DNA from: Mariprofundus sp. KV
GTDB taxonomy: Bacteria; Pseudomonadota; Zetaproteobacteria; Mariprofundales; Mariprofundaceae
Reading direction: 5' to 3'
DNA: 64,000 nt
Assembly (NCBI RefSeq): GCF_013387475.1
Contig: NZ_VWNB01000004.1
Span: 143,786-207,785 of the forward strand
In this document: positions 44,408 to 53,575 of the stretch, piece after piece
Layout of the letters: every line of letters starts with the position of its first letter
Position numbering within the stretch: the first letter of the stretch is position 1
Notes under the pieces: model-generated
Database searches by the model: none
Seen by the model: only the letters and a program-made list of their open reading frames with translations
What the model was told of the DNA's origin: nothing
Position numbers and translations under genes: made by a program

Positions 44408-46323
44408 GCCGCCACCTCCGCAAGAAGATCGGCGATCTCACCTTCAACAGCTTTCAATTCCGCATCAATGTCTGCCAGTGAGCGTGGTGGTACATACTTG
44501 TAGAAGTACCGGTTGAAGTTGATCTCATAGCCCACAATGCCAACTTCACCATCCTTTTTATCCTTCTTGGATGTATCGACCCAGGCATCTGGCACATGTG
44601 GGATCACTTCCCGCTCGAAGTATTCTTCGACTGATTCGGACATCGGTACGTTTTCGTTATCACGGAGATTCGGATCAGGGAGTGGATTACCCTTCGCATC
44701 AGTGATTACTTCTGCATCCGGACAATGTTCACCAAATATGGTCATAACGGCCTTTTCAGCAGGTTTTGAGAGCTTCTTCACGCCGGCTGCAGAGAGAAAT
44801 GCATCAAGACTCATGAAGTCGCCATCAACACCAGCGAACTTCTCAGCTTGCTCTGCCTTATTGTCAGCTTCGTATGCCTCCAGTTTTTCGGGAGTCACTG
44901 AGAACTTCAACTGAAGCGGGCGCTCAACAGTAATCCGGCGATAGCCGAAGTCGGTCGTACTGAAAATTTTGCTGATCTCGCTTTCTTCGAATGCATCATG
45001 GATGCGGGCGATATCATCAATCTGATGGTCGCTGAGGAACTTGCGCTTGCTGCCCAGACTCTTGCGCATAGATGTGTTGATGTTGGTTGCATCGATCAAC
45101 TGCACCAAGCCTGCACGGTGATCTTCCTTGTTGGTCGAAATGATCCAGATGTATGTACCAATACCCGTGTTGTAGAACATATCGGTAGGCAGAGAGATGA
45201 TCGCTTCAAGCCAGTCGTTTTCGAGAATCCATCTCCGAATTTCGGACTCACCTGAGCCGGCACCGCCATTGAACAGCGGAGAACCGGAGAGGACGATACC
45301 AATGCGAGTTCCACCCTGTGATTTAGGCTTACGCTTGGACAGCAGATGCATCAGGAACAGCATCGAGCCATCATTCACACGGGGAAGGCCAGGGCCAAAG
45401 CGACCATTCAAGCCGCTTACACGGTGCTCATTGGTTACTGATGTCTGAACCTTCTTCCAGTCCACGCCAAACGGTGGATTTGCAAGGCAGTAGTCAAAGC
45501 GTTCATGGGGCAGCTTATCTTCGGAGATCGTATTGCCTTGCTTGATGTTCCGGGTGTCATACCCCTGAATCAGCTTATCGGCCACGCAGATTGCATGTGT
45601 CTCAGGGTTAAGTTCCTGAGCATAAGGGATCAGGCTTGCGTTAGGGTTCCATTCTGCAACCTGCTCAATGGCAGAAGAAAGGAAACCACCAGTACCTGCA
45701 GCACAATCATAGACGGTTCGCACCACACCTTTGTCACCAAGCGCCTCTTGGTCTGTTGCAAACACAAGGGTAGTGGCCAGACGCACAACATCACGCGGTG
45801 TGAAGAACTCGCCAGCAGTATCATTGGCTGATTCAGCGAACTTCCGGATCAGGTGCTCAAACACCAAGCCCATATGATGATTAGACACGCGATCAGGATG
45901 CAGATCGAATTCCTTGAACTCCTTGGCAACAAGGTAAAGCAGGTTTGCTGATTCAAGTTTGGTAATCCACCCCTCGAATCCGAACTCATCGAACACCTGT
46001 CGGGCATTAGCGGAGAACCCGCTGATGTACTCTTCAAGGTTTTGTCGCGTGCTGGTGGAACCAAGACTGGCCAGCGTAAACTGGGATGTATTATAGAACG
46101 TAGCCTCAGCAACGCCCGGTAGAATCAAGTCGAGATCAAGGTCTTCATCCTTGATTGCGTTGTATTGAGCCCACACCGCATCGCGAGTAGGCTCCAGAAC
46201 ACATTCCAATCTTCGGAGGACAGTGAACGGAAGAATCATCCGCCCAAATTCCGATTGTTTGAAATCGCCACGCAGAGTATCTGCTACGGCCCAAATCTTG
46301 TTCGCCATTGATTGATGCGGCAT
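44404..46323 (-). CDS. hsdM: Type I restriction system DNA methyltransferase subunit
   Basis: This 639-residue N6-adenine methylase has an N-terminal helical HsdM_N domain (MANKIWAVADTLRGDFKQSEFGRMILPFTVLRRLE), the AdoMet motif DCAAGTGGFL near residue 205 and the catalytic NPPF motif (YCLANPPFGVDW) near 290. A C-terminal extension of about 150 residues follows (VEEYFEREVIPHVPDAW, then EINFNRYFYKY). It starts with ATG at 46323, six bases after GGAGG. It is the first gene of the operon, driven by the promoter at 46355-46382. Confidence 0.95.
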   Translation of the reverse strand: MPHQSMANKIWAVADTLRGDFKQSEFGRMILPFTVLRRLECVLEPTRDAVWAQYNAIKDEDLDLDLILPGVAEATFYNTSQFTLASLGSTSTRQNLEEYISGFSANARQVFDEFGFEGWITKLESANLLYLVAKEFKEFDLHPDRVSNHHMGLVFEHLIRKFAESANDTAGEFFTPRDVVRLATTLVFATDQEALGDKGVVRTVYDCAAGTGGFLSSAIEQVAEWNPNASLIPYAQELNPETHAICVADKLIQGYDTRNIKQGNTISEDKLPHERFDYCLANPPFGVDWKKVQTSVTNEHRVSGLNGRFGPGLPRVNDGSMLFLMHLLSKRKPKSQGGTRIGIVLSGSPLFNGGAGSGESEIRRWILENDWLEAIISLPTDMFYNTGIGTYIWIISTNKEDHRAGLVQLIDATNINTSMRKSLGSKRKFLSDHQIDDIARIHDAFEESEISKIFSTTDFGYRRITVERPLQLKFSVTPEKLEAYEADNKAEQAEKFAGVDGDFMSLDAFLSAAGVKKLSKPAEKAVMTIFGEHCPDAEVITDAKGNPLPDPNLRDNENVPMSESVEEYFEREVIPHVPDAWVDTSKKDKKDGEVGIVGYEINFNRYFYKYVPPRSLADIDAELKAVEGEIADLLAEVAA

Positions 46324-46333
46324 GTGAATCCTC

Positions 46334-46457
46334 CAACCTTAGAATGCAAGGTTTAGAATAGTTCAATTCCACGAGTTGTCAACCTTGTAATGCAATGTTT
46401 AAAGATAGAGTGTCATGATAGCACGATCTGGCTATTCAACCTTCAAATGCAAATAGC
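46334..46457. promoter_or_regulatory. hsdM promoter bracketed by three operator-like repeats
   Basis: On the minus strand TTGACA (46377-46382) and TATTCT (46355-46360), 16 bases apart, form a good sigma70 promoter for hsdM. Three direct repeats lie around it: CAACCTT, two variable bases, AATGCAA, one variable base, GTTTA at 46334-46355 and 46380-46401, and a shorter copy at 46438-46457. Copy 1 covers the start-site side of the -10 and also contains AACCTT/AAGGTT dyad symmetry; copy 2 abuts and overlaps the -35. This is the layout of a repressor-controlled promoter. Confidence 0.65.
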
Positions 46458-46509
46458 CTTATTAAGTATGTTGTTAAGCCAGGAATATAATATCTTCAGT
46501 TCTATCAGC

Positions 46510-46546
46510 TTGACCGAGTGAGGGGGGATCAATACGATTCGCCGCC
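46510..46546 (+). promoter_or_regulatory. Promoter of tRNA-Val with GC-rich discriminator
   Basis: TTGACC (46510-46515) and TACGAT (46533-46538) are 17 bases apart. TCGCCGCC follows, a GC-rich discriminator typical of stable-RNA promoters under stringent (ppGpp) control. The tRNA begins 31 bases after the -10. Confidence 0.6.
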
Positions 46547-46569
46547 CTCGAGAGAGGGATACCCAGTAC

Positions 46570-46644
46570 AGGCTCGTAGCTCAGGGGTAGAGCACCACCT
46601 TGACATGGTGGGGGTCGGCGGTTCGAAACCGCCCGAGCCTACCA
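46570..46644 (+). tRNA. tRNA-Val (anticodon GAC)
   Basis: The acceptor AGGCTCG/CGAGCCT, the anticodon stem CCACC/GGTGG with loop TTGACAT (GAC), the TTCGAAA T-loop and an encoded CCA give a complete cloverleaf. It stands alone between the restriction island and thrS. Confidence 0.95.
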
Positions 46645-46665
46645 TTTATTATTATGTGTATTTAA

Positions 46666-46698
46666 AAAGGCCGGACTTTAATCAGTCTGGCCTTTTTT
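46666..46698 (+). terminator. Terminator between tRNA-Val and thrS
   Basis: AAAAAGGCCgGACT ttaatc AGTCtGGCCTTTTTT forms a strong stem with a T run. It ends the tRNA-Val transcript. It could also act as a thrS leader attenuator, but no alternative pairing was obvious. Confidence 0.8.
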
Positions 46699-46754
46699 AT
46701 TACCGTTTTGACGATAGGATGCAGCGCTTACACGTTTGGAGGAACACCATCGCC

Positions 46755-48659
46755 ATGAATATTCAACTACCTGACGGTTCATCCCGTACCCTGAGTGAGG
46801 GTGCAACCGCTTATGATCTTGCTGCCGATATCGGTGCAGGACTGGCGCGGGCAACGATTGCGGCAACCGTGAACGGTAAAATGGTGGATGTTTCTCATCC
46901 GTTGAACGATGGCGATAACGTATCCCTGATTACCGAAAAGTCAGAAGAGGGGCTGGAGATTATCCGCCACTCAACGTCTCATCTGATGGCGATGGCAGTG
47001 CAGGAGGTGTTCCCCGGTGCACAGGTGACCATTGGTCCGGTGATCGAAGATGGCTTCTACTATGACTTTGCCTATGAACGCGCCTTTACCCCTGAAGATC
47101 TGAAGAAGATCGAAGAGAAGATGCGTCAGCTCTGCAATCAGAAGCTGGATATCAGTCGTGAAGAGTGGGATCGCGACGGTGCCATTGAGCACTTCGAGCG
47201 CATTGGTGAGATCTATAAAGCCAAGCTGATCGGGCGCATTCCGGCGGGTGAGACAGTAAGTATGTACAAGCAGGGTGACTGGATGGATCTCTGCCGTGGC
47301 CCGCATGTACCCAATACCGGCATCCTCAAACATTTTAAATTGATGAAGGTCTCCGGCGCTTACTGGGAGGGTAACTCCGAGAATGAGCAGCTGCACCGCA
47401 TCTATGGTACGGCGTGGGCATCCAAGGGTGATCTGAAGGATTATCTTGTTCGCCTGGAAGAGGCGGAGAAGCGTGACCATCGTAAGCTGGCCAAGGCTCT
47501 GGATCTGTTCCATCTGCAGGAGGAGGCGCCGGGTATGATCTTCTGGCACCCCAAAGGCTGGACCATCTGGCAGCAGGTGGAGAATGAGATTCGTGGCGTG
47601 ATGCGCGACAACGGATATCAGGAGATCAAAACCCCGTCAGTGGTGGATCGCAAGCTCTGGGAGAAGTCCGGTCACTGGGATAAATTCCGTGATGATATGT
47701 TCACCACCAGCACCGATAACCGCGAGTATGCGATCAAACCGATGAACTGCCCGTGCCATATTCAGGTATTCAATCAGAACCTGCACTCCTACCGTGATCT
47801 GCCATTAAGGCTGGCTGAGTTCGGTTCCTGCCATCGCAATGAGCCATCGGGCACACTGCATGGTCTGATGCGTCTGCGTAACTTTGTGCAGGATGATGCC
47901 CATATCTTCTGCACTGAAGCACAGATTCAGGATGAGGTGTGCAACTTCATCGATCTGACCTATGAGGTCTACAAACGCTTTGGCTTTGAAGATGTGATTA
48001 TCTTCCTCTCGGATCGTCCTGAAAAACGCGTCGGCACAGATGGGCAGTGGGATAAGGCTGAGGCGTCACTGCATCAGGCACTGCAGTCGAAGAACATCGA
48101 ATATGGTGAGAATAAGGGTGAGGGGGCCTTTTACGGACCGAAGATTGAGTTCTCGCTGAAAGATTGCCTGGGACGCGTCTGGCAGTGCGGCACGATTCAG
48201 GTCGATTTCTCCATGCCTGGCAGGCTTGATGCTGAATATGTGGCTGAGGACTCATCGCGCCAGACTCCGGTGATGCTGCATCGTGCCATCTTGGGCTCGA
48301 TGGAGCGCTTTATCGGAATTCTGATCGAACACCACGAAGGTAAATTCCCCTTCTGGCTGGCACCGGTGCAGGCTGTGGTCTGTAATATCACCGATTCACA
48401 GGCAGAATATGTGGCTGAAGTGACACAAAAGATGGTCAAAGCGGGATTTCGTGTAGATATGGACTTGCGTAACGAAAAGGTCGGCTATAAAGTGCGCGCC
48501 CACACTTTGGAGCGGGTGCCCTTCATTCTGGTTGCCGGAGATCGGGAACGAGATGAAAAAAACCTGAGTGTACGTGATCGTAGCGGTCAGAATCTGGGAA
48601 CGTTTAGTCTTGATGACTGGATTTCCGAGATGCAGAAGATGCAGCTGAATCACGACTGA
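46755..48659 (+). CDS. thrS: Threonyl-tRNA synthetase
   Basis: This 634-residue class II synthetase has an N-terminal TGS domain ([23 protein letters not shown]), an editing domain with [11 protein letters not shown] and a catalytic core (ETGS-like [19 protein letters not shown] with the zinc Cys; [24 protein letters not shown]). A C-terminal anticodon-binding domain follows. The start was placed at the ATG at 46755, where the TGS domain begins; the longer reading runs back through the terminator and the tRNA gene. Confidence 0.97.
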   Translation: MNIQLPDGSSRTLSEGATAYDLAADIGAGLARATIAATVNGKMVDVSHPLNDGDNVSLITEKSEEGLEIIRHSTSHLMAMAVQEVFPGAQVTIGPVIEDGFYYDFAYERAFTPEDLKKIEEKMRQLCNQKLDISREEWDRDGAIEHFERIGEIYKAKLIGRIPAGETVSMYKQGDWMDLCRGPHVPNTGILKHFKLMKVSGAYWEGNSENEQLHRIYGTAWASKGDLKDYLVRLEEAEKRDHRKLAKALDLFHLQEEAPGMIFWHPKGWTIWQQVENEIRGVMRDNGYQEIKTPSVVDRKLWEKSGHWDKFRDDMFTTSTDNREYAIKPMNCPCHIQVFNQNLHSYRDLPLRLAEFGSCHRNEPSGTLHGLMRLRNFVQDDAHIFCTEAQIQDEVCNFIDLTYEVYKRFGFEDVIIFLSDRPEKRVGTDGQWDKAEASLHQALQSKNIEYGENKGEGAFYGPKIEFSLKDCLGRVWQCGTIQVDFSMPGRLDAEYVAEDSSRQTPVMLHRAILGSMERFIGILIEHHEGKFPFWLAPVQAVVCNITDSQAEYVAEVTQKMVKAGFRVDMDLRNEKVGYKVRAHTLERVPFILVAGDRERDEKNLSVRDRSGQNLGTFSLDDWISEMQKMQLNHD

Positions 48660-48692
48660 GTGTAGAAACAGTTTAGACGTTAGGAGCTTTGT

Positions 48693-49211
48693 ATTAAAAA
48701 GGATTTACCAATCAACATGGACATCGATGCCCGCGAGGTTCGAGTCGTTGACGATACAACAGGTGAGCAGCTGGGCGTACTTTCACTGGCCGAAGCAGTA
48801 GGCAGAGCGGAAGTAAAAGGACTGGATCTTGTGCTGATGGCAGCCAAGAGTAACCCACCGGTTTGCAAGATCATGGATTATGGTAAATACAAATACGAGC
48901 AGAGCAAGAAAGCCAATCTTGCCAAGAAACGTCAGCATGTGATGCAGATTAAAGAGGTGAAGGTTGGCGCCAACACCGACGCGCATGACATGGAAGTGAA
49001 AATGAAGGCAGCAACGAAGTTTCTGACTCAAGGTAACAAGGTTAAGGTGAGTTTGCGTTTCAGGGGCCGTGAAATGGCACATACCGGACGCGGACTTGAG
49101 CAGATGAAGTTTGTAGCTGCTCAGCTGGAAGAGTTTGGTAAACCTGAAAAGATGCCAAACATGGAAGGGCGACAGATGATTATGATCATCGCACCGAATA
49201 AAACAAAATAA
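48693..49211 (+). CDS. infC: Translation initiation factor IF-3 with AUU start codon
   Basis: The true start is the ATT at 48693: it lies six bases after AGGAG (48682-48686), and the reading IKKDLPINMDIDAREVRVVD matches the IF-3 N-terminus (RPNRINGEIRAQEVRL in E. coli), whereas the first ATG (48717) would cut into the conserved region and has no ribosome site. This gives 172 residues, with CKIMDYGKYKYEQSKK in the N-domain and LRFRGREMAH and EGRQMIMIIAP in the C-domain. infC of many bacteria uses AUU so that IF-3 can repress its own translation. Confidence 0.95.
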   Translation: MKKDLPINMDIDAREVRVVDDTTGEQLGVLSLAEAVGRAEVKGLDLVLMAAKSNPPVCKIMDYGKYKYEQSKKANLAKKRQHVMQIKEVKVGANTDAHDMEVKMKAATKFLTQGNKVKVSLRFRGREMAHTGRGLEQMKFVAAQLEEFGKPEKMPNMEGRQMIMIIAPNKTK

Positions 49212-49231
49212 GAGTTTCTCTCCGTGGTCTC

Positions 49232-49255
49232 ATAAGCCCTGGAGGGGCTTTTTTA
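49232..49255 (+). terminator. Terminator or attenuator between infC and rpmI
   Basis: AAGCCC tgga GGGGCTT followed by TTTT lies in the 66-base infC-rpmI gap. It probably lowers read-through to the ribosomal protein genes, or forms part of an L20-responsive leader, by analogy with E. coli. Confidence 0.6.
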
Positions 49256-49277
49256 GTTTAAGAAAAGGAAGAATATA

Positions 49278-49478
49278 ATGCCTAAGATGAAATCAAACAG
49301 CGGCGCAGCCAAACGTTTTACCAAAACTGGTAGCGGAAAATGGAAGCGTAACAAGGCTTTCTCAAGTCATATTCTGACCAAGAAGTCGCCAAAACGTAAG
49401 CGCAATATGCGCGGTACAGAGCTGGTTTCAGCTGCTGATTCGAAGGCTCTGGAACGTCTGATTCCAGGCCGCGGTTAA
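49278..49478 (+). CDS. rpmI: Ribosomal protein L35
   Basis: The 66-residue basic protein ([28 protein letters not shown], ending LIPGRG) has the standard L35 length and sequence style. AGGAAG lies upstream. It sits between infC and rplT as in most bacteria. Confidence 0.96.
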   Translation: MPKMKSNSGAAKRFTKTGSGKWKRNKAFSSHILTKKSPKRKRNMRGTELVSAADSKALERLIPGRG

Positions 49479-49504
49479 AGAAAGTTTTAGGTTAGGAGAG
49501 ATAT

Positions 49505-49861
49505 ATGCCTCGCGTTAAATCCGGTGTACAGGCGCACGCGCGCCACAAAAGTGTAATTAAGGCAGCCAAGGGCTACCGTGGTCGTCGCAAGAGCTGCTTC
49601 CGCGTTGCCACCCAGGCGGTTGATAAGGCGCGCCAGTATGCGTACCGCGACCGTAAGGTTAAGAAGCGTGAGTTCCGCAGCCTGTGGATCGTACGTATCA
49701 ATGCAGCAGCCAAACAGAATGGTCTGAACTATTCAGGTTTCATGCACGGTCTTTCTAAGGCTGGCATTGAGCTGGACCGTAAGGTTCTGGCTGACATCGC
49801 AGTTCGCGATGCTGATGGTTTTGCGAAGCTGGCAGAAACAGCTCGCGCACAGATCCAGTAA
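49505..49861 (+). CDS. rplT: Ribosomal protein L20
   Basis: The 118-residue protein starts [30 protein letters not shown] and has [19 protein letters not shown], then [11 protein letters not shown], all diagnostic for L20. L20 represses its own operon in E. coli through the rpmI leader. GGAGAG precedes the ATG. Confidence 0.97.
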   Translation: MPRVKSGVQAHARHKSVIKAAKGYRGRRKSCFRVATQAVDKARQYAYRDRKVKKREFRSLWIVRINAAAKQNGLNYSGFMHGLSKAGIELDRKVLADIAVRDADGFAKLAETARAQIQ

Positions 49862-49898
49862 AAATATTTTCCGGATTCGTCCGGAATTTGAATAAATG

Positions 49899-49933
49899 GA
49901 ATGGCAGAGCTGTTGAGGCTCTGCCATTTTTTT
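49899..49933 (+). terminator. Terminator after rplT
   Basis: AATGGCAGAGC tgttga GGCTCTGCCATT followed by nine or more T is a strong intrinsic terminator. It separates infC-rpmI-rplT from pheST. Confidence 0.9.
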
Positions 49934-49953
49934 TTATTTTTTGTTTAGAGTTT

Positions 49954-50046
49954 GAACCACAAAGGCACTAAGAGACAAAGTATTGTTGTTAGTAGGGTGA
50001 GAAGCTATTAGAGGTTTTCCTTACTCTCTTCGTGTCTTAGTGGTGA
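49954..50046. repeat. Intergenic hairpin repeat, copy 3 (before pheS)
   Basis: The left arm ACCACAAAGGCACTAAG (49954-49980) pairs with the right arm CTCTTCGTGTCTTAGTGGT (about 50024-50046). It ends 14 bases before the pheS start, so the pheS ribosome site abuts it. Confidence 0.85.
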
Positions 50047-50060
50047 CAAAGGGGAATTAA

Positions 50061-51143
50061 ATGAGTGAGATTGATTCGCTGAAAGCTCAGCTTGAAACGT
50101 TGCAATCTGAGGCGCTGGCTTCGTTTGCGCAGGCTGCAAGTTTGAGTGAGCTGCAGCAGCTGCGTGTAAATTATCTCGGTAAAAAGGGTGCGTTGACTGA
50201 AGTGCTTAAGGGTGTTGGTAAGCTGCCAGCAGAAGAGCGTCCGGTTATCGGTCAGCATGTAAATAAAACCAAATCAGCACTGGCTGAGGCACTGGATGCA
50301 TCCGAAGCCGATCTTGCAGTCAAAGCCAAGGCTGAGCGAATCGAAGCAGAACGTATCGACGTTACCCTGCCTGGCCGTAGTAAGCCCGCTGGCGCACTGC
50401 ATCCGGTACAGCAGGGGCTGGATGAGATGACCGCCATCTTCTCACAGATGGGCTTTGCTGTTGCTGAAGGGCCTGAAATTGAGAATGAATTCCACAACTT
50501 CGATGCGTTGAATATTCCACCTGAACATCCGGCGCGTGCGATGCATGACACCTTCTTTATCAATGAGAAGTTTGCCGAGGGTGAACACTCAGAGCCGATG
50601 CTGCTGCGCACGCACACATCACCGGTACAGATCCGCGCTATGAAACGTTTCCTTGAAGAGGGGCATGAGCCGCCACTGGCTGTTGTGGCACCGGGTCGTG
50701 TTTACCGTTGTGATTATGATGTGACCCACTCTCCGATGTTTCATCAGGTTGAGGTGTTTAAGGTGGATCGTGATGTCTCCATGGCACATCTCAAAGGCGT
50801 ATTAAAACATTTCCTCTCCACCTATTTCGAAAAAGAGGTGGATATTCGTCTGCGTCCGCACTATTTCCCGTTCACCGAGCCATCGGCTGAGGTGGATATC
50901 GGTTGTGTCTTCTGTGCAGGTAAGGGTTGCCGCATCTGTAAAGGCAGCGGCTGGATCGAAGTGCTCGGTAGCGGCATGATCCATCCCAATGTGTTGCGTT
51001 CGGTCGGTATCGATGCTGATGAATTCTCCGGTTTTGCTTTCGGGCTCGGCGTGGAGCGACTGGTGATGTTGAAGGAAGGCATTCCTGATCTGAGGCTGTT
51101 CTTTGAAAACGATGTGCGTTTTTTGCGGAGGATGGGCTCATGA
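50061..51143 (+). CDS. pheS: Phenylalanyl-tRNA synthetase alpha subunit
   Basis: The 360-residue class II subunit has an N-terminal coiled coil (EIDSLKAQLETLQSEA), then PGRSKPAGALHPVQQG, FAVAEGPEIENEFHNFDALN and the C-terminal FAFGLGVERLVMLKEGIPDLR, as in family members (about 340-360 residues). AAAGGGGA precedes the ATG at 50061. The stop overlaps the pheT start by 4 bases. Confidence 0.97.
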   Translation: MSEIDSLKAQLETLQSEALASFAQAASLSELQQLRVNYLGKKGALTEVLKGVGKLPAEERPVIGQHVNKTKSALAEALDASEADLAVKAKAERIEAERIDVTLPGRSKPAGALHPVQQGLDEMTAIFSQMGFAVAEGPEIENEFHNFDALNIPPEHPARAMHDTFFINEKFAEGEHSEPMLLRTHTSPVQIRAMKRFLEEGHEPPLAVVAPGRVYRCDYDVTHSPMFHQVEVFKVDRDVSMAHLKGVLKHFLSTYFEKEVDIRLRPHYFPFTEPSAEVDIGCVFCAGKGCRICKGSGWIEVLGSGMIHPNVLRSVGIDADEFSGFAFGLGVERLVMLKEGIPDLRLFFENDVRFLRRMGS

Positions 51144-53497
51144 AAATTCCTTTTTCCTGGTTAAAAGAGCAGGTGGCTCTGAGTAAAACTCCGGCAGAGA
51201 TTGCCGATGATCTGGTGCGCCTTGGTCATGAAGTGGAGGGCGTGGAGATGCCGCGCGCTGCAGTGCAGGGCGTGCGTGTTGGTCAGATAAGATCCAAACA
51301 GCCACATCCGGATGCCGATAAGTTGAGCCTGTTGAAGGTGGATATTGGCGAAGCAGAGATGCTGGATATCGTCTGTGGTGCCTCCAATATGGGCGAAGGG
51401 GATAAAATTCCGGTTGCCACACTTGGCACGACGCTACCCAATGGGCTCACCATCAAAAAAGGTAAAATCCGCGGTGAAACCAGTTGTGGTATGTGCTGCT
51501 CTGAAACCGAACTCGGTCTGGCGGACGAATCTGCAGGGCTGTTGATTCTGCCTGCTGATGCACCAGTGGGTGCCGAAGTGGGTGAGTATCTGGGTCTTGA
51601 AGAGGCTGTGTTTGACCTCTCGATCACCCCTAATCGTGGCGATTGCATGAATGTTCGCGGTATCGCCCGCGATCTGGCGGCCGATGCAGGCCTGCCTTTG
51701 GCGGATGTGATCAGCCATGTTGCTGAAGTGGAAACTGCAATTCCTGCTGCAAAAGTAACTGTTACTGCAGAGGGTGATTGTCCTGTTTATATGGCTCGCC
51801 GTATTGAAGGCGTGACGCTGGCTGATTCTCCGGCCTGGATGCAGACCGGCTTGATTCTGGCTGGTATGCGTCCGGTGAATGGCATTGTCGATGTGCTCAA
51901 TTATGTGATGCTCGATTTCGGACAGCCGATGCACGCCTTTGATGCCGACAGGCTCAATGGTGATATCTGCATCCGTTCAGCTCAGGCTGGTGAGGATTTC
52001 GCTGCACTGGATGGGCGAGAACTCAAGCTGCATGCCGGTGATCTGGTGGTGTGTGATGAAACTGATGTGATTGCTCTGGCTGGTATTATGGGCTCTGAAC
52101 CATCGGGTGTAACTGATACCACAACCAATATTGTGCTGGAATCAGCATTTTTCCGTCCTGCACGGGTGAGTGAAACACGTCGTACCTACGCGATGGTCAG
52201 TGAGGCATCGATGCGTTTTGAGCGTGGTGTGGATCCTCTGATGGTTGAGACTGCCATGCAGAAAGCTAGCGCGCTGATTACCGAGCTCTTTGGTGGTGCT
52301 GTTGGTGAAATTACTGTTTGTGGAGATGCCGCAGCGATCAATGCCGGTCGTTCAGTCAGTTGTTCGGTAGCGCGCATATCATCGCGTCTTGGTATTGATA
52401 TCCCTGAATCGGTGGATGCTGTGCTGGAGCGTATGGCGTTCGGCATTCGCAGAGACGGGGACAGGCTGGATGTTGATGTGCCACCGTTCCGTCATGATGT
52501 GACAATCCCTGAAGATATCTCTGAAGAGTATGCGCGAGTGATCGGTTTTGATGCGATTCCGGAGATTCTGCCTGCACTGGCGACTACGGCTCCTGCCAAA
52601 GTGGATCGCTCTATTCATGATGCGGTTGCCGATGGCTTTTTACAGGTGGTGACCTACGCCTTTATCTCTGATGGTGAGCAGCGTCTGTTTGTCGAAGATG
52701 ATGGACTGGATATCGCACTGCAAAATCCGATCTCCGATGCCATGAGTGTGATGCGTCGAAGCGCCTGGCCGGGGCTTCTCAATGTGGCAAAACATAACCT
52801 GAACCGCCAGCAGTCGGGGGTGGCTCTGGCAGAGCAGGGGCGCCTGTATGTCAAAACAGAGAACGGCCATGATGAAAACAATGTATTGGCCTGGCTGATG
52901 AGCGGTGATGTTGGTCAGGATGAGTGGCATGCGCAGACACGCAAGGCTGATTTCTTTGATCTTAAAGCTGCAGTTGAGTCGTGGCTGGCAAAACGTGGTC
53001 TGATCGGTCGCTTCATTGCTGATGATTCGATTGCCGGGTTGCAGGCAGGTCAGAGTGCGAAGATTATGGTGGGGCGTGCCGAAGCAGGTCGAATCGGAAA
53101 AGTTGATGGTGATATTGCCGATTCATTTGATATTGATGCGCCTGTATTTGTCGCAGATATCAATCTGGATCTGCTGCCTGAGGGTAAAAAAGCGAAGTTC
53201 CAGCCGCTGCCGGAGTTCCCTGGCGTGGAGCGTGATCTGGTGTTCCTGTTTGATAAAAACAGTTCATCAGATGCCATTCTCAATGCAGTGCGTAGTGCTG
53301 GCGGAAAGCTGCTGACTGAAACACGTATCTTTGACCGCTATGCAGGCAAAGGGGTGCCGGAGGGTAAGGTGAGTCTTGGTATTCGTTTTGCACTGCAGGA
53401 TCCCAACCGTACGCTGACACAGCAGGATTCTGATGCAGCCATGCAGTCAATCATTGCAGCGATGGACAAGAAGTTCGGTGCAGTCTTACGAGGCTGA
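51140..53497 (+). CDS. pheT: Phenylalanyl-tRNA synthetase beta subunit
   Basis: The 785-residue subunit has the usual domains: an N-terminal segment MKIPFSWLKEQV, an EMAP-like tRNA-binding domain (HPDADKLSLLKVD), the B3/4 editing domain (SITPNRGDCMNVRGIARDLAA), B5, the core and a C-terminal anticodon-binding FDX domain (FPGVERDLVFLF; FDRYAGKGVPEGKVSLGIRFALQ). Length is close to E. coli (795). ihfA, which often follows, is absent. Confidence 0.97.
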   Translation: MKIPFSWLKEQVALSKTPAEIADDLVRLGHEVEGVEMPRAAVQGVRVGQIRSKQPHPDADKLSLLKVDIGEAEMLDIVCGASNMGEGDKIPVATLGTTLPNGLTIKKGKIRGETSCGMCCSETELGLADESAGLLILPADAPVGAEVGEYLGLEEAVFDLSITPNRGDCMNVRGIARDLAADAGLPLADVISHVAEVETAIPAAKVTVTAEGDCPVYMARRIEGVTLADSPAWMQTGLILAGMRPVNGIVDVLNYVMLDFGQPMHAFDADRLNGDICIRSAQAGEDFAALDGRELKLHAGDLVVCDETDVIALAGIMGSEPSGVTDTTTNIVLESAFFRPARVSETRRTYAMVSEASMRFERGVDPLMVETAMQKASALITELFGGAVGEITVCGDAAAINAGRSVSCSVARISSRLGIDIPESVDAVLERMAFGIRRDGDRLDVDVPPFRHDVTIPEDISEEYARVIGFDAIPEILPALATTAPAKVDRSIHDAVADGFLQVVTYAFISDGEQRLFVEDDGLDIALQNPISDAMSVMRRSAWPGLLNVAKHNLNRQQSGVALAEQGRLYVKTENGHDENNVLAWLMSGDVGQDEWHAQTRKADFFDLKAAVESWLAKRGLIGRFIADDSIAGLQAGQSAKIMVGRAEAGRIGKVDGDIADSFDIDAPVFVADINLDLLPEGKKAKFQPLPEFPGVERDLVFLFDKNSSSDAILNAVRSAGGKLLTETRIFDRYAGKGVPEGKVSLGIRFALQDPNRTLTQQDSDAAMQSIIAAMDKKFGAVLRG

Positions 53498-53500
53498 TAT

Positions 53501-53569
53501 GAACCACAAAGGCACGAAGGCACAAAGTTTTATTGGTTTATTCTTTGTGCCTCTGTGTCTTCGTGGTGA
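53501..53569. repeat. Intergenic hairpin repeat, copy 4 (pheT-rnhB gap)
   Basis: The left arm ACCACAAAGGCACGAAGG (53501-53527) and right arm CTTTGTGCCTCTGTGTC (53543-53568) are separated by only about 15 bases, the shortest and cleanest copy. It fills the whole gap from the pheT stop to the rnhB start. Confidence 0.88.
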
Positions 53570-53575
53570 ATGTTG

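Noticed and set aside
46334..46457. Three short repeats as a possible CRISPR remnant
   Set aside because: Spacers would be 24 and 36 bases, there are only three units, there are no cas genes, and the repeats bracket a promoter; operator sites explain them better.
46570..46644. tRNA-Val as an integration site for the restriction island
   Set aside because: The island lies on the 5' side of the tRNA, no integrase is present, and I found no copy of the tRNA 3' end at the other edge near 35800.
46666..46698. thrS leader riboswitch or T-box
   Set aside because: Only a simple terminator stem is visible; there is no T-box consensus and no competing antiterminator pairing.
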